Positions 57,341 to 64,000 of a stretch of DNA of 64,000 bases are shown here, piece after piece. Each line of letters begins with the position of its first letter. Position 1 is the first letter of the stretch. Made by a program: the position numbers and the translations under genes. The stretch lies in assembly GCA_910578095.1 (NCBI GenBank), contig CAJTOZ010000004.1:1-64000 (forward strand), written 5' to 3'. The stretch is from an uncultured Muribaculaceae bacterium. Lineage in GTDB: Bacteria; Bacteroidota; Bacteroidia; Bacteroidales; Muribaculaceae. The notes under the pieces are model-generated. The model was given only the letters and a program-made list of their open reading frames with translations. It did not search any database and was not told where the DNA came from.

Positions 57341-58161
57341 GGTACCATGCTTTTCAGTGCGTCCAGAGCCTCGGGCCTGCCCGCGTCGGTAAGGGCCGGG
57401 TCGTGTGCATCGCTATTGACCACTATCGGCACGCCTGCGCGCAACAGCAGTGGCCACCATCCGGTGCCCGGAAAAAATCGGCCGTGGCGCTGCAGAGCTT
57501 TGGTGTTGATCTCGGCTGCAACGCCATGTGCGGCAATACAATCCACGGTGTCGGCTATGTGCCGCCCATACCACGGCTCATTCTCAATGCCCGGGCACAT
57601 GGCCGATGCGTTGAGGCCTATCTTGTCGAAGTGCCCCACGATGTCAAGACCTCCGGCTTCGATCATGGCTTGTGTCTGAGCGAAGAAACGGTCCACCACG
57701 TAGCGCAGGTCGTCGTCGAACACCTCGTGGACGTAGCGTGCAAAGCGGTCGGCGGGGCCGTCGGTGTCGGCATACACGCCATTTTTTGATGGCACGAAAT
57801 GCACGCTGCCTATGATGTAGTCCAGTCCATAGGCCCGGACGGCAGGGGACGCCGGTCCCCACTGGGGGCCCAGATAGTCCACCTCCATGGCTGCGTAAAG
57901 GCGTATTTGGCCTTCGTATTTTAGCTGCAGGCGCCGCACCTCGGCCATATAGGCATCCACATCCGCAGCGTCCATGTTGCATGGCGAGGTTATGGTCAGG
58001 GGGCTATGTGGCGAGAATCCGTAGTGCTTCAGCCCGGCACGGATGGCTCCGCGCACCATTTCTTCCATGTCGGCATGCCCATCGCAGAATTGCGTGTGGC
58101 TGTGTAGATTATAGCGCGTGTCGGCGCCTATTTCGTTGAATATCTCTCGGAATCGTGTCAT
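57337..58161 (-). CDS. PHP-domain phosphatase, HisK-like
   Basis: The 274-residue protein has the PHP metal motifs (Y-N-L-H-S-H-T-Q-F-C-D-G-H, then F-S-P-H-S, E-V-D-Y-L and a later N-S-D-A-H-D-P). Members hydrolyse phosphoesters; the length and composition match the histidinol-phosphatase HisK group, but other sugar-phosphate phosphatases are alike. The ATG at 58161 is 2 bases after the cstA stop; an in-frame TTG at 58167 is possible. It is translated with cstA and the U32 gene. No other histidine-biosynthesis gene is in the window, so a role outside that pathway is possible. Confidence 0.88.
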   Translation of the reverse strand: MTRFREIFNEIGADTRYNLHSHTQFCDGHADMEEMVRGAIRAGLKHYGFSPHSPLTITSPCNMDAADVDAYMAEVRRLQLKYEGQIRLYAAMEVDYLGPQWGPASPAVRAYGLDYIIGSVHFVPSKNGVYADTDGPADRFARYVHEVFDDDLRYVVDRFFAQTQAMIEAGGLDIVGHFDKIGLNASAMCPGIENEPWYGRHIADTVDCIAAHGVAAEINTKALQRHGRFFPGTGWWPLLLRAGVPIVVNSDAHDPALTDAGRPEALDALKSMVP

Positions 58162-58163
58162 TG

Positions 58164-59615
58164 TCAAACTTCGTCAATCTCTGAATATAGGCTGCGCTCG
58201 CCGCGCACCATGCGGGCGAATGCCGCCGTGACGGCTGCTGTCACCGCCAGGGCGCATGCAGCGGCCATTGTCCGTCCCAGCCCGAACCCTTCGGGCGAGG
58301 GGGCGTAGAGGATATAGCTCACACACACCACCGTCATGAACATGGCCGGCAGCATGGTCAGCACATAGGCGCGTCCCCGCCGGTAGAGCCATGCCGACGC
58401 GGCCCACAGGGTGAACACGGCCAACGTCTGATTGCTCCACGCGAAGTAGCGCCACAGCACATTGAAATCTATCATCATAACTCCGGCAGTGGCAGCGAAG
58501 ATGGGCAGAGACACCATCAGCCTGCGGCTTACGGGACGCTGGTCCACATGCAGGAAGTCGGCAGCGATGAGGCGTGCCGAGCGCAGGGCCGTATCGCCTG
58601 TGGTGATAGGAGCGGCCACCACGCCAAGTATGGCCAGAATGCCGCCGGCTGCTCCGAGCCATGAGATGGATATGTCGTGTACGAGCGCTCCCGCGCCCCC
58701 GCTGTGATCGGCCATATAGCTCTGCAGGCCATCGTATCCACCGGTGAATGTTATGGCGGCGGCAGCCCATATGAGAGCCACAAGGCCTTCGGCCACCATG
58801 GCGCCGTAAAACACCGGGCGTGCCAGCCGCTCGTTTCTGAGGCAGCGTGCCATCATCGGGCTCTGTGTGGCATGGAATCCGCTGATGGCCCCGCATGCTA
58901 TGCTTACGAACATCATCGGGAAAACCGGTTTGCTACCTCCGGCATAACGGCTCGAAAGGCCTCCGCTCCAGTCGGCCGGTATGTCGGCGCCACCGAAAAG
59001 AAGCACGCCGAGCAGCCCCACGGCCATGAACAGCAACGCGAAACCGAACACGGGATATATGCGCGCTATCACCTTGTCGACCGGTAGCAGAGTGGCCAGC
59101 ACATAATACAGGAATATGGCACCAATCCAGAATCCGGTACCGAGTGCCTGCGGTGTCATGGACGCGATGAGGCCGGCAGGCGTGAGCACGAACACCGCGC
59201 CCACCAGCACCAGCAGTACCAGCGAGAAAACGCGCATGAGCTGCTTGATGCCGGAGCCCAGTTCGCGGCCTACCAGTTCCGGCAGCGACGCTCCACCTGC
59301 GCGCAGGCTCATCATGGCCGAGACAAAGTCGTGCACGGCGCCTGCGAAAATGGTGCCCAGCACTATCCACAGAAATGCCGCGGGCCCGAACATTATGCCC
59401 ATGATAGCTCCGAATATGGGACCGAGACCGGCTATATTCAGGAACTGGATGAGAAACACGCGCCACACGGGCAGGGGCACATAGTCTATGCCGTCGCGCA
59501 TGGTGTCGGCGGGTACTGCGCGCTGCGGGTTGATGCCCGTCACGCGCTCGACCACTGCACCGTACACGAAGTATCCGCCCACGAGCACAGCCAGAGAAAC
59601 AAGAAAAGATGTCAT
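58164..59615 (-). CDS. cstA: CstA-family peptide/pyruvate transporter
   Basis: The 483-residue inner-membrane protein has about 14 hydrophobic segments and the CstA blocks Y-G-A-V-V-E, D-G-I-D-Y-V-P, I-A-G-L-G-P-I-F-G-A-I-M-G-I-M-F-G-P and G-A-V-H-D-F-V. CstA proteins import peptides or pyruvate during carbon starvation. The family in Bacteroidetes is shorter than E. coli CstA (about 700 residues), as here. It lies 48 bases after the PD40 gene and 2 bases before the PHP gene, so it is part of the same unit. Confidence 0.93.
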   Translation of the reverse strand: MTSFLVSLAVLVGGYFVYGAVVERVTGINPQRAVPADTMRDGIDYVPLPVWRVFLIQFLNIAGLGPIFGAIMGIMFGPAAFLWIVLGTIFAGAVHDFVSAMMSLRAGGASLPELVGRELGSGIKQLMRVFSLVLLVLVGAVFVLTPAGLIASMTPQALGTGFWIGAIFLYYVLATLLPVDKVIARIYPVFGFALLFMAVGLLGVLLFGGADIPADWSGGLSSRYAGGSKPVFPMMFVSIACGAISGFHATQSPMMARCLRNERLARPVFYGAMVAEGLVALIWAAAAITFTGGYDGLQSYMADHSGGAGALVHDISISWLGAAGGILAILGVVAAPITTGDTALRSARLIAADFLHVDQRPVSRRLMVSLPIFAATAGVMMIDFNVLWRYFAWSNQTLAVFTLWAASAWLYRRGRAYVLTMLPAMFMTVVCVSYILYAPSPEGFGLGRTMAAACALAVTAAVTAAFARMVRGERSLYSEIDEV

Positions 59616-59663
59616 AGCAAGAAAAAATGAAGAAGAGAGATGGTGGAATGTGTGGCTTGAAAA

Positions 59664-61067
59664 TCAGCGTTCGAGTCTTACTACCTTGTTGGCTGCCGAG
59701 CGTCGGCGGGTCCGCGCTTTTTCCAACTCGCTCTCAAGACCGCGTATGCGTGGCGCCACCGAGGTGTTGCCGTTGCGGAACTTATCGCGGAGCGTCTCCA
59801 GATCGGCGCAGATGGCTGCAATCTCATCGTCGATGCCCAGTACGGATTCCATCGCACGCCGAGCCTCGGCATTGCCGAAATCGGCCAGGCGGGTGTACAC
59901 GCGTCCGTCGGCCATGGCGATGGCGAATGTGCGGGTTTCCTCCCCGGCGGATGTTCCGGTGCCGTCGGCGCGGGCCAGTTCGTTGACACGTCGGCGCAAT
60001 GCATCGTAGTCTTTGTCAGGGTCCTGTGTGGCGGCAATGGATAAAATGCGTGCGCGGGCTGCAAGATCGGGCGCGTCGGGTTCCACATTCACACGCATCT
60101 GCGAGGGTACGAATTCGTAGATCGTAACCTTGCCTTCCGGGGCATTGCGGTCGGTAGCCCACCAGCCTATACCTGCACCCTCGTCGATGGCCAGCATATA
60201 GTCGTTGGCCGGGGAATTATACGGCATGCCCACGTTCTGCGGTTGCAGGAACGACCCGTCGTCGGTGCGGCGTGTCATGAAAATGTCGTAGCCGCCGAGG
60301 CTCTCAGGCCCTTTCGCCGCAAAGTACAGTGTGACGCCGTCCGGCATCAGGAACGGAAATGCTGTGGCATCGGCTTCCATACCCGTTTTCAGCTGCGACA
60401 CACCTTCCACGGTGCCATCGTCAAGGATCGCTGCACTCATGATGGCTACGGAGCCTGCACTGTCGGGCATCGATGTCCAGAACATCTCGCGGCCGCATTC
60501 GGGGGTGTACACCAGCCAAGCGTCGTCTACCGAGCCGGCTCCGTCCGAAAGGCGGCCGGCACCCGGCGACAAGCGGTAGTGGCGGAAAAAGTCGGAGGCG
60601 TCCACCGTCAGGGAGTCGATTATTTCCACGCGCTCCACACGTTCCATCATATTACGCATGGCCACGGCACGTGTCTGCATCTCTTCCAGCGCGTCGGGTA
60701 TTTCTGCCTTGCGGTTTTTGCGCAGGGCGGTTTCCCAACGGTCGAGATGCGCCGAGGCATCTTCTGGGCGGTATTGTTCGAGGGCGAGTTCGGCCAACAG
60801 GCGCGAAGCATCGGCCACTCCTCGCCCCTCTGCCACTTTCAGAGGCGCCACAGCTTCGGAGCCGCGGTCCATAGCGGCCAGTGTGGCTCCGAGATAATAG
60901 GCGGTGTTGCCATCGCGCGGACTTTTCTTGTGCAGGGCTTCCAGCGCCGGCAACGCTTGTTCGTACTCTCCATCGAGAAACAAACGCTTCGGTGCATCCA
61001 GCGGGCCGGCGGCAGCTCCCACACACAGCATAAGGGCCACGGAGGCCATATATATCTTGATACGCAT
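59664..61067 (-). CDS. Secreted TPR/PD40-type protein
   Basis: The 467-residue protein has a signal peptide (about 1-20), an N-terminal TPR-like helix pair (about 25-130) and a PD40/WD40-like beta region (about 180-330, with A-F-P-F-L-M-P-D-G-V-T-L-Y-F-A-A-K and G-G-Y-D-I-F-M-T-R-R). A charged coiled-coil C-terminus follows (about 340-467). It resembles a shortened form of the PorE-like lipoprotein of this window but lacks its OmpA end. It is probably periplasmic; its role is unknown. It starts the unit with cstA. A minus-strand TAATTTTG box (61098-61091) precedes it. Confidence 0.8.
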   Translation of the reverse strand: MRIKIYMASVALMLCVGAAAGPLDAPKRLFLDGEYEQALPALEALHKKSPRDGNTAYYLGATLAAMDRGSEAVAPLKVAEGRGVADASRLLAELALEQYRPEDASAHLDRWETALRKNRKAEIPDALEEMQTRAVAMRNMMERVERVEIIDSLTVDASDFFRHYRLSPGAGRLSDGAGSVDDAWLVYTPECGREMFWTSMPDSAGSVAIMSAAILDDGTVEGVSQLKTGMEADATAFPFLMPDGVTLYFAAKGPESLGGYDIFMTRRTDDGSFLQPQNVGMPYNSPANDYMLAIDEGAGIGWWATDRNAPEGKVTIYEFVPSQMRVNVEPDAPDLAARARILSIAATQDPDKDYDALRRRVNELARADGTGTSAGEETRTFAIAMADGRVYTRLADFGNAEARRAMESVLGIDDEIAAICADLETLRDKFRNGNTSVAPRIRGLESELEKARTRRRSAANKVVRLER

Positions 61068-61090
61068 AATCTATACAACGATAATAGACG

Positions 61091-61128
61091 CAAAATTACG
61101 GAAAATCTCGCAAAAAGCGCTATATTTG
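61091..61128. promoter_or_regulatory. Divergent -7 elements of the PD40 gene and the GH2 gene
   Basis: TAATTTTG on the minus strand (61098-61091) and TATATTTG on the plus strand (61121-61128) are -7 boxes for the two divergent genes. Neither has a clear TTTG at the expected distance. Predicted starts leave leaders of about 17 and 15 bases. Confidence 0.5.
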
Positions 61129-61149
61129 CACAAAATTCACATTTCTGCG

Positions 61150-63588
61150 ATGAAACATCTTCCCACATTCCTTGTGGCCTGCATAGCGGCTGCCACACTC
61201 GGTGCCACCCCACGCGAAACCATAGACTTCGACCGTGACTGGTACTTCGCTTTCGGCAGCGCAGCATCGCCGGAGCAGGATTTCGGTAATGCCACTGAAT
61301 ATTTCACGTATCTTACGAAAGCTGCGTCGATACACAATGCCGGCCCCTATGCACCCACCTACGATATGGCCGCCGACAGCGGGCGTTGGCGTGCCGTAGA
61401 GCTTCCGCACGACTGGGTGGTGGATCTGCCTTACGACAGCACCGCCAGCCATAGCCACGGCTACAAAACCGTGGGATGGCAGTGGCCCGAGACATCTGTG
61501 GGCTGGTATCGCAAGACTTTCGCAGTGGACAGTGCTGATGCCGGGCGGCACATATACCTGCAATTCGACGGCATACACCGCGATAGCCGCGTGTGGGTCA
61601 ACGGATTCTATCTTGGCAATGAACCCAGCGGATACGCCACCTCCACCTACGACATCACCGACTATCTCAACTACGGGGGCGATAATGTGGTGGCCGTGCG
61701 TGCCGATGCTTCTGTCGAAGAGGGCTGGTTTTACGAAGGAGCCGGCATATACCGCCATGTATGGCTTGTGAAAACGTCGCCGGTGCATTTCGAGCCATTC
61801 GGGCTGGCCACACATGCCGTAATGGACGAAAGCGATCTTGGCCACGCACGCCTTGAAGTGCAGGCCGAGATGCGGAACGCATCCCGGAAAGACGTGGCAA
61901 ACGCACGTCTGCGCGCTACATTGCGCGATGCTTCCGGCGCGCTTGTGGCCACCTCCGAGAGCCCCCGCACAGCTGTTCCCGTAAGGGAGAAAAATACGGC
62001 CCTCGCTGCGATAGATGTCAACTCCCCGCAGCTGTGGAGCCCCGATAGTCCGTATCTCTACACCCTCACCACGCAACTCCTTGGCCCGGATGGAAGTGTG
62101 CTTGATGAAGCCGATACGCGCATAGGTTTTCGCACTGTGCGCTTCGACCCCGACAGCGGGTTCATTCTCAACGGAAAGCGTCTGCCTCTGCGTGGTGTCA
62201 ACATGCATCAGGACCACGCCGGAGTGGGGACAGCGATCCCCGATGCTCTTCAGGCCCATCGCCTGCGCCGGTTGAAGGACATGGGAGTGAACGCCTATCG
62301 TTCGAGCCACAATCCCATGACTCCCGCCATGCTTGATGCTTGCGATAGCCTCGGCATTCTTGTGGTGGAGGAAAACCGTCTTATGGGATCCAATGCCGAG
62401 CATATCGGGCAGCTTGAGCGTATGATACGCCGCGACCGCAACCATCCGTCGGTCATAGCCTGGAGTGTGGGCAACGAAGAGTGGGGGCTCGAATGGAAGC
62501 CGCAGGGCGAGCGCGTGGTGGCGACCATGCGCGACCATGTGCGCCGCATCGATCCCACGCGTGTGGCCACTGCTGCCACCAGCGGTGGTCCGGCCACGAT
62601 CCTGCACGCCGATGTGGCCGGCTACAACTATGTGCTGCAGAATCCTATCGACGATAACCGCACGCGCTTCCCCCGCCGCAGCGCTATGGGCAGCGAGGAA
62701 ACCACCGGCTGCGGCACGCGTGGCATCTATACCACCGATGCAGCCAGCGGCCGCATGGCTGCCCACAATCGCCGGGCCAACGGTTCCGACAGTCTCATCA
62801 ACTGCATAAGCAGAGGCATGCGCTTCTATGCCGAGCGCCCATGGCTTGCCGGGCTGTTTTTCTGGACGGGTTTCGACTACCGTGGCGAGCCCAATCCCAT
62901 GAAATTTCCCGCTACGGGATCTCAGTTTGGCCTGCTCGACTATTGTGGTTTTCCAAAAGATGAGGCCTACTACGTCAAAGCTTGCTGGACGGAGGAGCCT
63001 GTGCTTCACATTCTTCCGCATTGGAATCTTGAAGGATGCGAAGGCGATAGTGTGAGCGTGTGGGCCTACACCAACTGCGATGAGGTGGAGCTGAGCCTGA
63101 ACGGCCGTTCTTTGGGTCGCCGAAAGGTGGAACCGATGACACACGCCGAATGGCGCACGGTCTACACCCCTGGCGAACTGAAAGCTACCGGCTGGCGCGA
63201 CGGGCGCCGGGTGGCATCGGCCCGTGTGCGCACTGCCGGTGTGCCGGCTATGGTGAGCGCACATCCGGATCGCACGCATCTCGCAGCCGATGGCGCGGAT
63301 GTGGCCGTAGTGGACATCAGTCTTGCCGATGCACGCGGCAACTTCACGCCCACCGCATGCGTCCCCGTGAGGGTGGAGCTTGAAGGCCCCGCACGCATAA
63401 TCGGTGGAGGCAACGGCGACCCCGCATGGCAGTCGGCCGAGCGCCCCGCCTCTCCAACGGTATTTGAATTGCCTTCTTTCAACGGCCTCGCACAAGTATT
63501 GATACAGACTACCGACCAGCCCGGCGAAATCACTTTGCGCATAAGCGCAGCCGGCAACACCACAATGTTGAGACTGCAATCACATTGA
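61150..63588 (+). CDS. Secreted glycoside hydrolase family 2 (beta-galactosidase-like)
   Basis: The 812-residue enzyme has a signal peptide (about 1-18) and the GH2 domain order: N-terminal sugar-binding jelly-roll (P-H-D-W-V-V-D, Y-R-K-T-F, D-G-I-H-R-D-S-R-V-W-V-N-G), an Ig-like domain, a TIM barrel (G-V-N-M-H-Q-D-H; acid/base E443 in V-G-N-E-E-W-G; likely nucleophile E516 in G-S-E-E-T-T-G) and C-terminal beta domains. GH2 enzymes remove terminal beta-galactose or related sugars from glycans. The ATG at 61150 gives the signal peptide. No SusC/SusD genes are nearby, so it is not in an obvious polysaccharide locus. An acyl-CoA synthetase gene follows after 1 base. Confidence 0.93.
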   Translation: MKHLPTFLVACIAAATLGATPRETIDFDRDWYFAFGSAASPEQDFGNATEYFTYLTKAASIHNAGPYAPTYDMAADSGRWRAVELPHDWVVDLPYDSTASHSHGYKTVGWQWPETSVGWYRKTFAVDSADAGRHIYLQFDGIHRDSRVWVNGFYLGNEPSGYATSTYDITDYLNYGGDNVVAVRADASVEEGWFYEGAGIYRHVWLVKTSPVHFEPFGLATHAVMDESDLGHARLEVQAEMRNASRKDVANARLRATLRDASGALVATSESPRTAVPVREKNTALAAIDVNSPQLWSPDSPYLYTLTTQLLGPDGSVLDEADTRIGFRTVRFDPDSGFILNGKRLPLRGVNMHQDHAGVGTAIPDALQAHRLRRLKDMGVNAYRSSHNPMTPAMLDACDSLGILVVEENRLMGSNAEHIGQLERMIRRDRNHPSVIAWSVGNEEWGLEWKPQGERVVATMRDHVRRIDPTRVATAATSGGPATILHADVAGYNYVLQNPIDDNRTRFPRRSAMGSEETTGCGTRGIYTTDAASGRMAAHNRRANGSDSLINCISRGMRFYAERPWLAGLFFWTGFDYRGEPNPMKFPATGSQFGLLDYCGFPKDEAYYVKACWTEEPVLHILPHWNLEGCEGDSVSVWAYTNCDEVELSLNGRSLGRRKVEPMTHAEWRTVYTPGELKATGWRDGRRVASARVRTAGVPAMVSAHPDRTHLAADGADVAVVDISLADARGNFTPTACVPVRVELEGPARIIGGGNGDPAWQSAERPASPTVFELPSFNGLAQVLIQTTDQPGEITLRISAAGNTTMLRLQSH

Positions 63589-63589
63589 C

Positions 63590-64000
63590 ATGACAGAATC
63601 CCTCATACCGTTTATTGAGAAAAGCATACGCGACAACTGGGAGCGTCCGGCTCTCACCAACTATCGCGGTGTATCATACCAATATCGCGATGTGGCACGC
63701 AAGATAGCCAAGCTGCATCTGTTGTACGAACATGCCGGCATCAAGCCCGGAGAGCGCATCGCCATTTGCGGGCGCAATTCCGCGCAATGGGCGGTGGCTA
63801 TGCTCTCGGCTGTCACCTACGGGTGTGTGGCTGTTCCGATACTTCAGGATTTCAAGCCCGACAGCATCCATCATCTTGTGTGCCATAGCGAGGCACGGCT
63901 GCTTCTGGCCGACAATTCCATATGGGAGAATCTTGACCCAGACCAGATGCCCGGCCTGGAAGGAGTGCTGCGCATAGCCGATTTCTCGCTGCTGCATTCG
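63590..64000 (+). CDS. Acyl-CoA/AMP-dependent synthetase, N-terminal part (incomplete)
   Basis: The 137 residues to the window edge match the start of long-chain acyl-CoA synthetase/AMP-dependent ligases (F-I-E-K-S-I-R, then A-L-T-N-Y-R-G-V-S-Y-Q-Y-R-D-V-A-R, G-I-K-P-G-E-R-I-A-I-C-G-R-N-S-A-Q-W-A and a P-I-L-Q-D-F segment). Such enzymes activate fatty acids to acyl-CoA through acyl-AMP. The ATP-binding and C-terminal domains are beyond the window. The start codon is 1 base after the GH2 stop, so the two genes are probably co-transcribed. Confidence 0.88.
   Translation, partial: MTESLIPFIEKSIRDNWERPALTNYRGVSYQYRDVARKIAKLHLLYEHAGIKPGERIAICGRNSAQWAVAMLSAVTYGCVAVPILQDFKPDSIHHLVCHSEARLLLADNSIWENLDPDQMPGLEGVLRIADFSLLHS

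Noticed and set aside
61120..63579. An 819-codon minus-strand open frame across the GH2 gene
   Set aside because: It is antisense to a complete glycoside hydrolase with motifs in order; composition is artefact-like.
1..64000. CRISPR arrays, insertion sequences, prophage, integrases, toxin-antitoxin pairs, riboswitches, rRNA
   Set aside because: I found no regularly spaced repeats, transposase or phage genes, no known riboswitch core and no rRNA segments. Only one tRNA was recognised.

Overview
The window is about 64 kb of GC-rich chromosome from a member of the Bacteroidales, most likely Muribaculaceae or a close relative. Several things support this. Promoters have the Bacteroidetes layout TTTG-N19-21-TAnnTTTG (for example 926-956, 14639-14670, 19465-19495, 29592-29623 on the minus strand, 35292-35323 on the minus strand). 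Shine-Dalgarno sites are scarce. Family markers include a fused MurF-alanine racemase, a GSCFA protein, a PorE-like TPR/PD40/OmpA lipoprotein, a DUF4296 lipoprotein, a Bacteroides-type dipeptidyl peptidase III with HECLGH, and a PspC-PadR pair. The exact genus is an inference. No phage, IS element, integrase, CRISPR array or toxin-antitoxin locus was found. This is core chromosome, so the interesting signals are in regulation and protein architecture, not in an island.

Layout. 1-7.4 kb (+): tail of a dTDP-glucose dehydratase, rubrerythrin, a large secreted mosaic protein, ndk, an M23/LysM endopeptidase and a type II NADH dehydrogenase. 7.4-12.6 kb (-): envelope operon of a PorE-like lipoprotein, a GSCFA protein and MurF-Alr. 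12.6-13.1 kb: gene-free, with a dispersed repeat. 13.1-18.7 kb (+): PadR and PspC genes, an MsbA-like ABC exporter, an acyltransferase and a double-GNAT protein. 18.6-19.4 kb (-): yaaA. 19.5-25.7 kb (+): rpsP, ileS, a DksA-like gene, lspA, a DUF4296 lipoprotein and a small gene. 25.7-29.6 kb (-): an acetyltransferase, an FMN reductase and a four-module CoA-disulfide-reductase/rhodanese/TusA/DsrE fusion, the last divergent from an OxyR gene (29.7-30.6 kb, +). 30.6-34.6 kb (-): a TolC-HlyD-MFS tripartite efflux operon. 34.6-35.4 kb: gene-poor region with a repeat and tRNA-Gln. 35.4-39.7 kb (+): a two-receiver/PEP-synthase-N protein and a coiled-coil partner. 39.7-44.2 kb (-): OstA-like and SurA-like genes, tatA and tatC. 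44.3-45.2 kb (+): fabD. 45.5-61.1 kb (-): a helical small protein, tgt-lptF, an SPFH protein with a ribbon-helix-helix protein, dxr-rseP-rlmI-DPP III, and a PD40 protein with cstA, a PHP phosphatase and a U32 protein. 61.2-64 kb (+): a GH2 beta-galactosidase-like enzyme and the start of an acyl-CoA synthetase.

Functional themes. One is outer-envelope construction: OstA/LptA, LptF, SurA, RseP, LspA, MurF-Alr, MsbA-like, PorE-like and Tat. Another is oxidant and sulfur handling: rubrerythrin, OxyR, YaaA, the CoA-disulfide-reductase fusion, an FMN reductase and NDH-2. The third is translation and tRNA: IleRS, S16, Tgt, RlmI and tRNA-Gln.

The items most worth following up are: the IleRS active-site signature reading G-I-H-H instead of H-x-G-H; the receiver-receiver-ATP-grasp protein that lacks the phosphohistidine and PEP domains of true PEP synthase; a 19-bp inverted repeat enclosing the rubrerythrin start codon; a 36-bp near-perfect palindrome between tatA and fabD; an OxyR-like half-site between oxyR and the sulfur-redox fusion; and a dispersed intergenic repeat present in at least two and probably three copies.
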